Notes: generated from the letters alone by a model not told the origin. 64,000 bases of DNA from Candidatus Eisenbergiella merdavium (GCA_019119595.1 DWWS01000069.1:62001-126000), one strand, 5' to 3'; counted from the first letter of the stretch, positions 29,322-39,215 are shown. Program-made: numbers and translations.

Positions 29322-31481
29322 CTACTTCCCCAGCCCGTCCAGATAATCCATCCAGGTACGGGCCACCGCATCCGGCCTGTAGTCCTCAAGAAGCCCCGAT
29401 GCCGCAAGACCGCAGGCTTTTGCCTCCTCTGGATCTTCCATCCAGGCGGCCATCGCTTCCGCAAGGGCGTCCGTATCTCCGGGCGGCACAAGCCTTCCGT
29501 TTTCCCCGTCCCGGATCAGCTCCGCCGCTCCGCCGCCCGAGCAGTTCGTGGAGATCACGGGAAGCCCCATGCACATGGCTTCCAGCAGGGTGTTGGGCAT
29601 CCCTTCGCTGTAGGAGGCAAGCACGAACATGCCCGACCGCCAGATCCGGTCCGCCACGTCGCTCACCGGCCCGGGGAGCGAGATCCGGCCGGACAGGCCA
29701 AGCTCTTCCGCAAGCCGGATGAGCTCCCCGCGCAGCACACCGTCCCCATATATGGTAAGGCGGTATTCCGGAAAACGCTCCGCGATTTTTCCAAAGGCCC
29801 GGATGATCATTTCATGATTCTTGTTGGCGTCCACCCGGCCCACCGCCACGACCTCCTTCTCCCTCTCGCCGTCACAGGGCCGGCGCACGAAATCCGGATT
29901 CAAAGGATTTTTCAGAACCACCGCCTTTTTTCGGATCCTCCCGGGGAAGAAGTCCTTCGCCCGCTCCGACTGCAGGATGATCCCTGCCGCCCTCCCAAAC
30001 AGGATTTTCGCCAGAAACCGAAGGGACGCGGAGGCGTATTCCTCCTTTGGCTCCCCGCGCACGGAAACCGCCACAGGGATTCCCAGAAAAGCGGAGGTCA
30101 GAAGGGCCATGATGTTGTTTTTCCCGATAAAGGAAAGGATCACGTCCGGCCGCTCCCGTTTCCAGATACCGCGCAGCTTTCGGAAGCGTGCCAGGAAATT
30201 CCCGGCGCGGCCCTTCCCCGCCTCCTCCTGCGTGATCTCGCTGAATACCCGGCTCACACCGTCCGGAAGGGGGTATTCCACCTCTCCCCGGTACTGGGTC
30301 ACCATGGTGACCTGCCAGCCCTGCCCGGCAAGATACTCCGCCAGATTGACCAGCACCCGCTCCGAGCCGCCCTTTCGCAGGGAGCTGATGAAAAGCGCGA
30401 TATGCTTTTGTTTTCTTTCCGGATTACAGGGAATCCGGTATCCCGCCCGCCGCATCAGCGACCAGAACATCCTTTTCAGATAGAAAAATCCGATCCGTCC
30501 CTTGCAGACAAGCCTTCCCCAGCGTAGCGCGCCGGCTCCCGGCTTTTGTCCGGCCCGCCGGAAACGCGCGGAGGTCTGCTTCCAGCGCTCCAGCTCGCTC
30601 CTGCACTCCTCTGCGGTAAACAGCCGCCCGGAACGGTCCTGATATTGAAAAATACTGTAGATATTCTGCTCAGAGGCCCAGTAGCCGTCGGAAACGTTGT
30701 GTCTCGCCCAGTATTTCGGAGCGATGGCGAGCTTCAGGGTATCCGAGGTATAGGCCGGGAAAAAGGCAAAGCTGGAATTGGACAGGATCAGGTATCTGGC
30801 ATTTTTGAGCATCACGTAATCCCGGTCCAGATCGGAATGGTAAACGGTCAGACCGGGCAGCAGCTTGCGGGCAGCCTCCGGATCGTCCGACACCACGATG
30901 AATTCCATGTCCGCTCTGACCTTCCGCATGTTCTTCATGGCGTTCATCCAGTATCTTCTTTCCAGATACAGCTCCGGGTTCCCGGTATATTCGCCGCCCC
31001 TCACATTCAGGATGCACAGATTATCCCGGGTAAATTCATGGGTATCGTATTCCTCCTTCACCTTAAGCCATTCTCTGATCTCCTCCCGGTATTTTCCGAA
31101 GTAGCTTTCCGCCTGCATGTTTCCGTAGATCAGCGTATTGTCCGGCAGGCTGTGAAGGGCCTCGTCCGCTCCGGCGATATAGCAGCCATGCTCCATATCG
31201 TGAAGGGAGGTATTCTGATAGAGCCTAAGCTCCTTTTCCTCATACCTGCTCAGCCGGGATGCGCGCTCTCCCTTTCCCGGCACCTCACAGTCCGGAATCC
31301 GTTCCCCCAGGTCCAGATCCATGAAATACATGCCCTTTTTGCTGTGAATATTCACCGCAAGCTGCTCCTGGCCCGCGGTGCCGAAGGCGCAGCCGCGCTC
31401 CTTTGCGATGCATCTTGCCGTAACATAACAGAACAGCTGGTTTCCCAGCCCCTGTCCCTTCAGAAATTCCGTTCCTATCAT
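29322..31481 (-). CDS. Fusion: divergent GT11-like domain (N) + GT4 glycosyltransferase (C)
   Basis: N-terminal GQGLGNQLFCYVTARCIAKERG...LCILNVRGGEY...YLILSNSSFAFFPAYTSDTLKLAIAPKYWARHN; C-terminal IALFISSLRKGGSERVLVNLAEYLAGQGW...LASYSEGMPNTLLEAMCMGLPVISTNCSGG. Confidence 0.87.
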   Translation of the reverse strand: MIGTEFLKGQGLGNQLFCYVTARCIAKERGCAFGTAGQEQLAVNIHSKKGMYFMDLDLGERIPDCEVPGKGERASRLSRYEEKELRLYQNTSLHDMEHGCYIAGADEALHSLPDNTLIYGNMQAESYFGKYREEIREWLKVKEEYDTHEFTRDNLCILNVRGGEYTGNPELYLERRYWMNAMKNMRKVRADMEFIVVSDDPEAARKLLPGLTVYHSDLDRDYVMLKNARYLILSNSSFAFFPAYTSDTLKLAIAPKYWARHNVSDGYWASEQNIYSIFQYQDRSGRLFTAEECRSELERWKQTSARFRRAGQKPGAGALRWGRLVCKGRIGFFYLKRMFWSLMRRAGYRIPCNPERKQKHIALFISSLRKGGSERVLVNLAEYLAGQGWQVTMVTQYRGEVEYPLPDGVSRVFSEITQEEAGKGRAGNFLARFRKLRGIWKRERPDVILSFIGKNNIMALLTSAFLGIPVAVSVRGEPKEEYASASLRFLAKILFGRAAGIILQSERAKDFFPGRIRKKAVVLKNPLNPDFVRRPCDGEREKEVVAVGRVDANKNHEMIIRAFGKIAERFPEYRLTIYGDGVLRGELIRLAEELGLSGRISLPGPVSDVADRIWRSGMFVLASYSEGMPNTLLEAMCMGLPVISTNCSGGGAAELIRDGENGRLVPPGDTDALAEAMAAWMEDPEEAKACGLAASGLLEDYRPDAVARTWMDYLDGLGK

Positions 31482-33244
31482 TCCAAAGTGCCCTTTGTCA
31501 TCGTAATTTTACATTGATCCACATTGTAGATGATATCACAATTCTCTATGGTCCGCAATCTGTGGGCAATGATGATCATGGTCTTGCGGCCGTGGAAGCT
31601 TTCGATTGCCTCCATGATCGCCGTCTCCGTCTCCGTATCCAGAGCGGAGGTCGCTTCGTCGAATACAAGGATCTCCGGATTATGATACAGCGCCCTTGCA
31701 ATGCCGATCCTCTGCCGCTGGCCGCCGGACAGACGAACGCCTCTGTCTCCCACGCTGGTATTCAGCTTCTCCGGCATCTGCTCCACAAATTCCTTCATCT
31801 GCGCTTCTTCCAGAACGGCCCACACTCTTTCGTCGTCGATCTGATCCGGCTCCACGCCGAAGGCGATGTTCTCCCGGAGAGGATCGTCCGTCAGAAAGAT
31901 GGACTGAGGGATGTAGCCGATATGGGAAAGCCAGGAGGGATAATTGTCAAACACATCCTTCCCGCCGCAGGTGATGGTTCCCTTCTGCACCCGCAGAAGC
32001 CCCATCAGGATATCGATGGCCGTGGTCTTTCCCGCTCCGGAGGGCCCCATCACGCCCACGGATTTCCCGATGGGGATCCGCATCATGGCATCTTTCAGCA
32101 CCGGGCGGTCGGAATTGGGATAGGTATAGTCGATATTTTTCAGGCAGATCTCTCCCTCCACCACCACCGGCGCCGCGTCCGGATCCTCTTTGCTCTGATA
32201 TTCTCCGTATTTGGTGTAGTCGCCAAAATCCACGTTTTCATATACATAATCCAGAGAGGGCTGGAAAAAGACGATGTTGGTGATGTGCCCGTTGATCCGG
32301 TTCACGCTGGGGATCAGTCTGGTAGCCGCATAACCGAAGGCCGCGATCTGGGTGATCATTTCCTTCATGTCCCCGCCGGAAACGATGAACACCGCAAGAT
32401 AGCCGAGGATGGCGGACATGCTGACGGTTTCCAGAAGCAGGCGGGGAATATTGTTGAGAACCGCGTATTTGCTGGTCACCTCGCCCGCGATCTGAGAATA
32501 CTTCCGGAAATTTCTCGCAAAAAACGCCTCCCTGTGCAGGATCTTCACATCCTTGATCCCGTATATAGACTGGAGACGCCATTTTCCCATGCGGCTCTGC
32601 ACCCGCTGGGATTTTAAGCCCATGGCGTTCAGGGTGGGCTTCATCACCCGCAGGATCAGAAGTGTCATTCCTCCCAGGATGCCGCCGATGACGAGAGTCA
32701 TAAAGGGGTCTACAACCAGCAGGAACACACAGATGAACAGGGCGACCACCGCCTCGCTGGCGAGCTGGATATATTCCATCAGAATGGTGAACACCTTTGG
32801 AACGTCGCTGTCCACCAGACGGAACACCGTGGGGATATCCGCATTCAGATAAAATTCATAGGGGCGGTTCAGATATTCCTCCAGCATATAGCTCACGGTG
32901 CGAAACTGGTTATTGTTGACAAACCTGGCCTGAATCCAGGTGACGATCAGAAGAAACAGATTTTTGACCACAATGATCCCAACAATCAGGCCCAGAAGGA
33001 TCAGGATGAACTGATTGAAATTCTCTTCCGTGAGCACGAAGCCGAACCAGCCAAGCACCTGCCGCACCGTTTCGTTTTCCAGCATTCCCTCCTTGTCGAT
33101 GACGGCCTGAACCAGGGGAAGGATGGCTGAAATTCCGATGGTCTCAAGGACGCCGCTGATCAGGATCATCACGCCAAGGCCCATCACCGCTTTTTTCTGG
33201 GAACCGCTTAAGATATGGTTTAATTTTCTGATGTTTTCCAGCAT
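31478..33244 (-). CDS. ABC transporter, fused permease/ATPase (PglK-like exporter)
   Basis: TM domain plus GPSGAGKTTAIDIL (Walker A), VRLSGGQRQRIGIARAL (signature), EILVFDEATSALDTETE (Walker B). Start at internal MLENIRKLN. Confidence 0.92.
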   Translation of the reverse strand: MLENIRKLNHILSGSQKKAVMGLGVMILISGVLETIGISAILPLVQAVIDKEGMLENETVRQVLGWFGFVLTEENFNQFILILLGLIVGIIVVKNLFLLIVTWIQARFVNNNQFRTVSYMLEEYLNRPYEFYLNADIPTVFRLVDSDVPKVFTILMEYIQLASEAVVALFICVFLLVVDPFMTLVIGGILGGMTLLILRVMKPTLNAMGLKSQRVQSRMGKWRLQSIYGIKDVKILHREAFFARNFRKYSQIAGEVTSKYAVLNNIPRLLLETVSMSAILGYLAVFIVSGGDMKEMITQIAAFGYAATRLIPSVNRINGHITNIVFFQPSLDYVYENVDFGDYTKYGEYQSKEDPDAAPVVVEGEICLKNIDYTYPNSDRPVLKDAMMRIPIGKSVGVMGPSGAGKTTAIDILMGLLRVQKGTITCGGKDVFDNYPSWLSHIGYIPQSIFLTDDPLRENIAFGVEPDQIDDERVWAVLEEAQMKEFVEQMPEKLNTSVGDRGVRLSGGQRQRIGIARALYHNPEILVFDEATSALDTETETAIMEAIESFHGRKTMIIIAHRLRTIENCDIIYNVDQCKITMTKGTLE

Positions 33245-33246
33245 GG

Positions 33247-34326
33247 CTACTCCTCTTCCAGAATCTTGAAATCCTTGTTCTCTATCCGTTCCAGTATGGT
33301 GGCCTGGGCCTCCTGCGTCTGTACGCTCCACCGCTCATATGCCTCGTCCCAGTCCTCATAACCCTGAAGCCCCCGTCTGTCCGGCAGCGAATAGTGCTCG
33401 TCCAGATATTCGCCGAGAAACGCCGTGCATTTCTCAGCCCCAAAGGCGTTGGCGTGGCCGCCGTAATCATAGAAATCCGTTTCAAAATCAATGCCGATCT
33501 CATCATAATGATCATTCAGGTTCAGAAACTCGTAGCCATAGGGCTCGATCAGATCACAGATATAATTGTACTGAGCCTGCCGCTCCTCGGTCATGGTGTA
33601 GGGAGAGACGATGAAAAGGGCCTCCTTCCCGTTTTCTGAAAGCCAGTTCAGAAGGGAAAGGAGCACCGCCTCCTCGTCCTCCGGAATAGCCTGCCGTCTG
33701 GTCACATGGGAATAATCCGCGATCTCGCTCGGCCCGACCTCGTCATTGATCACATGTCCCTTCAGAGGATCCTTTTTTTCATACCGGAAGGTTGCGAGCT
33801 GGCTTGGAAGCACCAGGGTCTTCCAGTTGGAATGGTATTTGAAGATATCGAAATAGAAGGTATAACGCTCCTCCGGGCAGTCCTCATCCACCATATCGTT
33901 GATGGTGCGGATCCGGTTCAGCGAGTATTTCATGTTGTCCGTGACCCCTCTGGTATAGGCCATGTTCTTCGTCAGATCCTCGTCCGCGGCAAGGTACATG
34001 CGCATCTCAAAAATATAGAGCTCCGGATCCTGGGTCTTTTCGGCCTCACGGATCAGATGCATGGCCGCCTTCGGCCGCTGCAGATTGGTGGACAGCGGAT
34101 AGGCGGTGATGCCGTACTCTCCCCACAGCATGGGAGCCGCGTAATAGGGGTACACCGGGCTGGAGCCGATCAGAAGCACATCGATGGTGTCCTCCGGCTC
34201 CGCGTAAAAGCCCACAAACCGGTCCTTCACCGAGCCGTTTGTCCTCAGGCAGTAGGACAGAGGGATCAGGATCAGAAAAAATATGCCGATGAAAATAACC
34301 GCTGAAAGCAGCTGCTTTTTTGTCAT
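33247..34326 (-). CDS. Membrane-anchored SGNH-hydrolase-like protein (possible polysaccharide O-acyl modification)
   Basis: N-terminal TM then DTIDVLLIGSSPVYPYYAAPMLWGEYGITAYPLSTNLQRPKAAMHLI, an SGNH/DltD-like block. Confidence 0.6.
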   Translation of the reverse strand: MTKKQLLSAVIFIGIFFLILIPLSYCLRTNGSVKDRFVGFYAEPEDTIDVLLIGSSPVYPYYAAPMLWGEYGITAYPLSTNLQRPKAAMHLIREAEKTQDPELYIFEMRMYLAADEDLTKNMAYTRGVTDNMKYSLNRIRTINDMVDEDCPEERYTFYFDIFKYHSNWKTLVLPSQLATFRYEKKDPLKGHVINDEVGPSEIADYSHVTRRQAIPEDEEAVLLSLLNWLSENGKEALFIVSPYTMTEERQAQYNYICDLIEPYGYEFLNLNDHYDEIGIDFETDFYDYGGHANAFGAEKCTAFLGEYLDEHYSLPDRRGLQGYEDWDEAYERWSVQTQEAQATILERIENKDFKILEEE

Positions 34327-34331
34327 TCCCT

Positions 34332-36326
34332 CTACTTCTCTCCTTTGTATCCGCGTCGGTATTGCTGGCAGTACCACTGCTGGATAATGAAAAACGACCA
34401 GGTCACCTTGGAAAAATTCGCCCCCGTCGCCGGTCCCGCGTCTCCTGTCCTCAGATAGCGGCCGACCAGTCCGTTCACATAGTCCGCGTCAAAAATCCCC
34501 TGACCTGCCAGGAAATCCCTGTCCGCATAGGCAAGGAGCTGCTCCCTCAGGGGCCCGCGCAGCCATTTGTCCAGCGGAACGCCGAACCCCACCTTTGGCC
34601 GGTCCAGAAGCTCCTTCGGAATATAATCATAGGCGATGTCCTTCAGAATCCTTTTTTTCACGCCCTTTTCATACTTGAAGCTGTGGGGGAGGCGGAAGGA
34701 GTATTCCATCACATCCCGGTCCAGGATGGGGCATCTGGATTCCAGCGAATATTTCATGGAAGCCCGGTCCACCTTGCAGAGGATATCCCCCGGAAGGTAG
34801 GTGTCCATATCCAGAAGCATCCGGCGGATCTGCCAGTTGTCCACACCGTAGCTTCCTTCTATCGGATATTTACAGCTTAAGCCTGTTCCGGGAACCATTT
34901 TTTCCGAGGCGAGGATATACTCCTGCGAAGCGAGCTGGGTGCTGGTCTCCGGGTTCCGGTTTCCCGCGATCACCCTTACCTGAAAGGGCAGCTTCTCAAA
35001 AAGCCCGGTCTGTCTGATAAGCGGCAGCTGAAAAAGCCCGTTCACCAGCCCTCCGGCAAAATCCAGCTTCTGAGCCCGGGCTACCTTTTCATATAAATTG
35101 TATCCGCAGTAAAATTCATCCCCGCCGTCGCCGGAAAGGGCCACCGTCACCTGCTGCCTGGCAAGCTGGGACACCAGCATGGTCGCGATCTGGGAGCTGT
35201 CCGCAAAGGGCTCGTCATAATACTGCGGGATGCTCTCCACCAGCCGGAACATTTCCTGCTCGTCGATGATCAGCTCCGTGTGATCCGTTCCCAGATACCC
35301 GGCCACCGCCTTCGCGTATTTCGCCTCGTTGTACCGCTCCTCCGAAAAGCCGATGGAAAAGGTCTTCACCGGCTCCCCCGCGCACTCCTGCGCGATGGCG
35401 GTCACCAGGGAGGAATCATAGCCTCCGCTTAAAAAGCTTCCCAGCGGCACATCCGCGATCATCCGGGCGGAAACAGCCTTTTTCAGAAGGCCTTTCAGCT
35501 CCTCTTTGGCCTGTCCGTAATCCGTCACAGGCTCCGACATGCATTCCCGGTACACCTTTTTGATGTCCCAGTATTTCCATTTCCTCACCCTTCTGCCATT
35601 TCCCCGCTCCTGTCTGCTCACATTTTCCCCGTATTCAGGGGCATCCGCCGCATAGGCGGCGTCCGGGTCCATGGAAAAGCGCAGGATCCCGCCTGGCTCC
35701 ACCTTATAAACGTCCTCAAAAATGGTATCCGGAGCATTAATGTACTGCTGATAGAGAAAACGGGACAAAACCTCCCTGCGGATCCTGCCGCTGAATCCGG
35801 GGCAGGCCATGATGGGCTTCAGTTCGGAGGCAAACACAAGGTTTTCTCCGTCCAGCCAGTAATAAAGAGGCTTCTTCCCGATCCGGTCCCGGATCAGATA
35901 GACCGCCTGCCTTCTGCGGTCATACAGAGCGACGGCGAACATACCGTTAAAACGCTCCACGCAGGAGATCCCCCACTTCAGATAGGCAGCCAGGATTACC
36001 TCCGTATCGCAGTTGGAACGGAAGGGATAATCGGAAAGCTCCTTTTTCAGCTCCCGGAAATTATAGATCTCCCCGTTGTAGACCACGCTGACGCTGCCGT
36101 CAGGCGCGCCGCAGTATCCCTGGGAGTGCATGGGCTGATGCCCCAGCTCGGAAAGATCCAGAATGGAAAGGCGGCGCTGGGCAAGCCCCACCTGATAGCC
36201 AAAGGCCCCGGAAAAGATTTCCTCCCCGGAGTCGTCCGGTCCTCTGTGAACCATGGTATCGTTCATGTCCTTCAGTTGATTTCGGTCGATCTGCCTGGTG
36301 CTGACAAAGCCGCAGATTCCGCACAT
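34332..36326 (-). CDS. asnB: Second asparagine synthase-like amidotransferase
   Basis: MCGICGFVSTRQ (Cys2), LAQRRLSILDLSELGHQPM, LGSFLSGGYDSSLVTAIAQ, ALSGDGGDEFYCGYNLY. Confidence 0.92.
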   Translation of the reverse strand: MCGICGFVSTRQIDRNQLKDMNDTMVHRGPDDSGEEIFSGAFGYQVGLAQRRLSILDLSELGHQPMHSQGYCGAPDGSVSVVYNGEIYNFRELKKELSDYPFRSNCDTEVILAAYLKWGISCVERFNGMFAVALYDRRRQAVYLIRDRIGKKPLYYWLDGENLVFASELKPIMACPGFSGRIRREVLSRFLYQQYINAPDTIFEDVYKVEPGGILRFSMDPDAAYAADAPEYGENVSRQERGNGRRVRKWKYWDIKKVYRECMSEPVTDYGQAKEELKGLLKKAVSARMIADVPLGSFLSGGYDSSLVTAIAQECAGEPVKTFSIGFSEERYNEAKYAKAVAGYLGTDHTELIIDEQEMFRLVESIPQYYDEPFADSSQIATMLVSQLARQQVTVALSGDGGDEFYCGYNLYEKVARAQKLDFAGGLVNGLFQLPLIRQTGLFEKLPFQVRVIAGNRNPETSTQLASQEYILASEKMVPGTGLSCKYPIEGSYGVDNWQIRRMLLDMDTYLPGDILCKVDRASMKYSLESRCPILDRDVMEYSFRLPHSFKYEKGVKKRILKDIAYDYIPKELLDRPKVGFGVPLDKWLRGPLREQLLAYADRDFLAGQGIFDADYVNGLVGRYLRTGDAGPATGANFSKVTWSFFIIQQWYCQQYRRGYKGEK

Positions 36327-36337
36327 GGCGCCTCCTT

Positions 36338-37078
36338 TCAGAGAAGCTCTCTCACCGTTGCAAAATGCTTGCACTCATTATCTATGGTGTCCAGAAGCTC
36401 CGCGTTTCTCTCCGCGATCAGCGTCCGGAAATTTTCCAGATTGTCATAGCCCTGCTTCGTCCAGGAATATGGATGCGTCAGGATCTGCACCTTGTCGCAG
36501 CCAAGCAGCGTCTCTCTGTCCGGCTTTCCGTAATTCCAGCGGTGCTGGGCGTCGGAAATGTATTTTACCGCAAGCTTCGTATCCGGCGTCACCTTTTCCG
36601 CGAAGGTGAAATATTCGTCCTGATAGGCGTTGATGATGCCGGGCAGCTTGATGTCCTCCCGCAGCACGTCCGACGACGGACGGTGAATGGAGAACTCCAT
36701 GATCTCAAAACCCAGCATTTCGCTGAGCACATTGATCTCCTGCATGATCTTTTTCCGGATCAGCTCCATGTCGGTCAGGCCGTTTAAGGCGAAATGCAGG
36801 CCGATCTCATGCCCCCTCTCATGCATGTAGTGGATCATGTCCATGTTGCGCTTGGAGAGGATGTTGTAGGAATTGTTGGTCCACTGGAAAAAATAGGTGG
36901 ACGTAAAATCCATGGAAAGCTCCAGCTTGGAAAGAGCAAAGGCGCGGTCTACGGAAAATTCCACATCATGCCGCATGATGATGAACTGATCCTTCCCCCT
37001 CGCCTGCTTAAAGTTGGCCATCCGGCCGCTCTCCTTGATGATCTGTATGATCTCTTTATATTCTTTGTAGGAAAACAT
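36338..37078 (-). CDS. Polysaccharide-deacetylase-like protein
   Basis: FIIMRHDVEFSVDRAFALSKLE...MIHYMHERGHEIGLHFAL...HPYSW. Confidence 0.75.
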   Translation of the reverse strand: MFSYKEYKEIIQIIKESGRMANFKQARGKDQFIIMRHDVEFSVDRAFALSKLELSMDFTSTYFFQWTNNSYNILSKRNMDMIHYMHERGHEIGLHFALNGLTDMELIRKKIMQEINVLSEMLGFEIMEFSIHRPSSDVLREDIKLPGIINAYQDEYFTFAEKVTPDTKLAVKYISDAQHRWNYGKPDRETLLGCDKVQILTHPYSWTKQGYDNLENFRTLIAERNAELLDTIDNECKHFATVRELL

Positions 37079-37159
37079 GTCTGTATTTACCCATACCTTT
37101 CCGTTTTGATCTTCCCGGAATGCGCCGCCTAAGCGGCCCGCTGCAGGCCGGCTCCGGCT

Positions 37160-38275
37160 TTATGCCCGCCGTCGCTCCGGCCCGATAAGCGTCTCGATAT
37201 AGTCCCGCCACTGTTCAAACACCGCCTGTCCGTTGGCAATTTCCGCAATTTTCCTGGCATTTTCCCCCATCCGCTCCGCCTCCTGCGGATTCTCGATCAG
37301 CCGGCAGATTCCCTCCGCCATGGCATCCTCGTCCTTGATGGGAACCAGAAGCCCATTGTATCCGTCCTGCATCACCGTCCGCGGCCCGCCGCAGGGACAG
37401 TCCGTCGCCACGATGGGAAGCCCCAGCGCCATGGCCTCAAGAAGCGCGTTGGGAAGCCCCTCCCAGTCGGAGGAAAAGGCATATACCGCCGCATCGTTCA
37501 AAACCGTTTCCAGCTCGTCACTCGCTCCCATCAGCGTCACGAAGCCGCCCGCATTCTTTTCCGCGATCAGCGCCTCCAGAAGCTCCTTTGTCCCGTCCAG
37601 GGAATCTCCGCCGTAAATCTTCAGATCATAGCCCGGATGTTTTTCATGCACCTTTACAAAGGCCCTTATCAGCATGAGCTGGTTCTTGAAGTCCACCAGC
37701 CTGCCTGACTGCACCACCGTTTTCGTACGCTTCTGCGGACGCGGCACGCCGATATATTTGTCGTTGATGGGATTTAAGATGATCCGGGATCTCTTCTGCG
37801 TCCCTTGCGGGAAAAATTCCCTCTGCCCCTCCGTCTGGAATACAAAGCCCGCCGCATGCCAGAACAGCAGTGGAATCTGAATTTTATCCGCCAGCCTGTC
37901 ATAGTGTCCGACCGGATCCGTCCGCACGGATACGATTACGGGCATTTTAATACCCAAGGTGGACATCAGCGCCCGGTAATTGGCTTTCCGGCCGAAGGCG
38001 ATCAGGATATCCGGCTTCTCCTGTCTTGCGAATTCCCGCAGACGGGTCACTCTCCGTATGATCTGGAACAATCTGCCCTTCCTTTTATCCTCCTCTGTAG
38101 GACCTACGATCACCCGTCTGATTCCGGGATCGATCTGAAACTCATTCTCCCCGACCCACTCCGTAGCGATGATCACCTCGTAGCCCCTGACCAGAAACTG
38201 ATGAGCCAGATTCGTGACAACCCGTTCCGCCCCGCCCTGCTCCAGGCAATTTAAATGAAATGCGATTTTACGCAT
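37160..38275 (-). CDS. Glycosyltransferase family 4
   Basis: MRKIAFHLNCLEQGGAERVVTNLAHQFLVRGYEVIIAT...YAFSSDWEGLPNALLEAMALGLPIVATDCPCGGPR; start at internal Met. Confidence 0.9.
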   Translation of the reverse strand: MRKIAFHLNCLEQGGAERVVTNLAHQFLVRGYEVIIATEWVGENEFQIDPGIRRVIVGPTEEDKRKGRLFQIIRRVTRLREFARQEKPDILIAFGRKANYRALMSTLGIKMPVIVSVRTDPVGHYDRLADKIQIPLLFWHAAGFVFQTEGQREFFPQGTQKRSRIILNPINDKYIGVPRPQKRTKTVVQSGRLVDFKNQLMLIRAFVKVHEKHPGYDLKIYGGDSLDGTKELLEALIAEKNAGGFVTLMGASDELETVLNDAAVYAFSSDWEGLPNALLEAMALGLPIVATDCPCGGPRTVMQDGYNGLLVPIKDEDAMAEGICRLIENPQEAERMGENARKIAEIANGQAVFEQWRDYIETLIGPERRRA

Positions 38276-38366
38276 GCCTTCCTCCGAAAATCCTGTGAAA
38301 CAGCCGCGCCCGCCCCGCAGACGCCCTGCCGCTTTCAGCGACATTTTGAATGTTTATAATCACTTC

Positions 38367-38395
38367 AGTTTAACACAATCACTTTGTAAAGACAA
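38367..38395 (-). promoter_or_regulatory. Predicted promoter (TTGTCT-17 bp-TGT-TAAACT, extended -10)
   Basis: Minus strand, between the HNH gene and the GT4 gene at 37160-38275. Confidence 0.55.
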
Positions 38396-38420
38396 GAATT
38401 TTCCAATAGGGCAATGCTGC

Positions 38421-39212
38421 TCAGATTTTCAGAAATATCGCCGAATAGATCCGGCTGCAAATGGCAACACGTTCTTCTGCCGTTTTCTCTCTGATCTTAT
38501 CGGCAAAAAGCTTCACGATCAGATTATTGTAATCATATTGAGGGCAGTTGCCGCCGCTGTCGATAACAATTTTCACAAAGTCAGCCAACTGTTTCGTCCG
38601 GTATCGGGGATCATTCAGGTGAAAGCGCAGAATATGTTGTTGAATAAATGAAAACTCTTCTTCAGAATATGTATATTGATTTGTATTTGGCTGGAATTCC
38701 ATTTTCAGCACATTGTACTGGAGTGCCAAAGGCTCTTCCGAACATCTGCCCGTCGCTCCCATTGGCTGCAGGATTATTTCCGCTCCCGGCATTTTATGAT
38801 AAGCCGCCTGCAGTTCTCTCAGGGCTCTGCACGCAACAGTGCATTGTTTCCTCTGTTTTACCTCGCACCTGCTCTTCTCTTCAAACTGGCTCAAAGCGCC
38901 GGCCGCTATTTTTCTCTTCCTTTCCCCAATCCGCTTAAACCTTGAATTGCAGTCAGAACATGCAAGTCCTATATTCGGAATACATTCCACCAGCTTATCA
39001 GAATTATTTTTTTCAATCGCGTGTTCCAGCTGTCCATGCTGTTTGCGATCTACCTCCACACGGGAATAGCAGTACATACAGAAGCCGCCGCTGGCCAGAC
39101 TCAATGCTTCTTTCAGGTTTTCCTTTTCTTCAGCTTTGATATAGCCATATTTCTTCCATCGTTTATAAGAGACATGGAATCCTGGGATATCCAGACATAA
39201 ATAATTTTCCAA
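38421..39212 (-). CDS. HNH endonuclease (PtuB/TIGR02646-like), third gene of candidate defence operon
   Basis: FCMYCYSRVEVDRKQHGQLEHAIEKNNSDKLVECIPNIGLACSDCNSRFKR: two CxxC pairs, LEH..EK, N.GLAC..CN, as in HNH nucleases. Confidence 0.82.
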   Translation of the reverse strand: MENYLCLDIPGFHVSYKRWKKYGYIKAEEKENLKEALSLASGGFCMYCYSRVEVDRKQHGQLEHAIEKNNSDKLVECIPNIGLACSDCNSRFKRIGERKRKIAAGALSQFEEKSRCEVKQRKQCTVACRALRELQAAYHKMPGAEIILQPMGATGRCSEEPLALQYNVLKMEFQPNTNQYTYSEEEFSFIQQHILRFHLNDPRYRTKQLADFVKIVIDSGGNCPQYDYNNLIVKLFADKIREKTAEERVAICSRIYSAIFLKI

Positions 39213-39215
39213 CTG

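Noticed and set aside
27222-30527. 1101-aa plus-strand ORF in the track (also 59702-62383, 51458-53347 and many others)
   Set aside because: Antisense shadow ORFs lying exactly over strongly supported minus-strand genes in GC-rich DNA; low-complexity His/Pro/Arg-rich text with no domain motifs.
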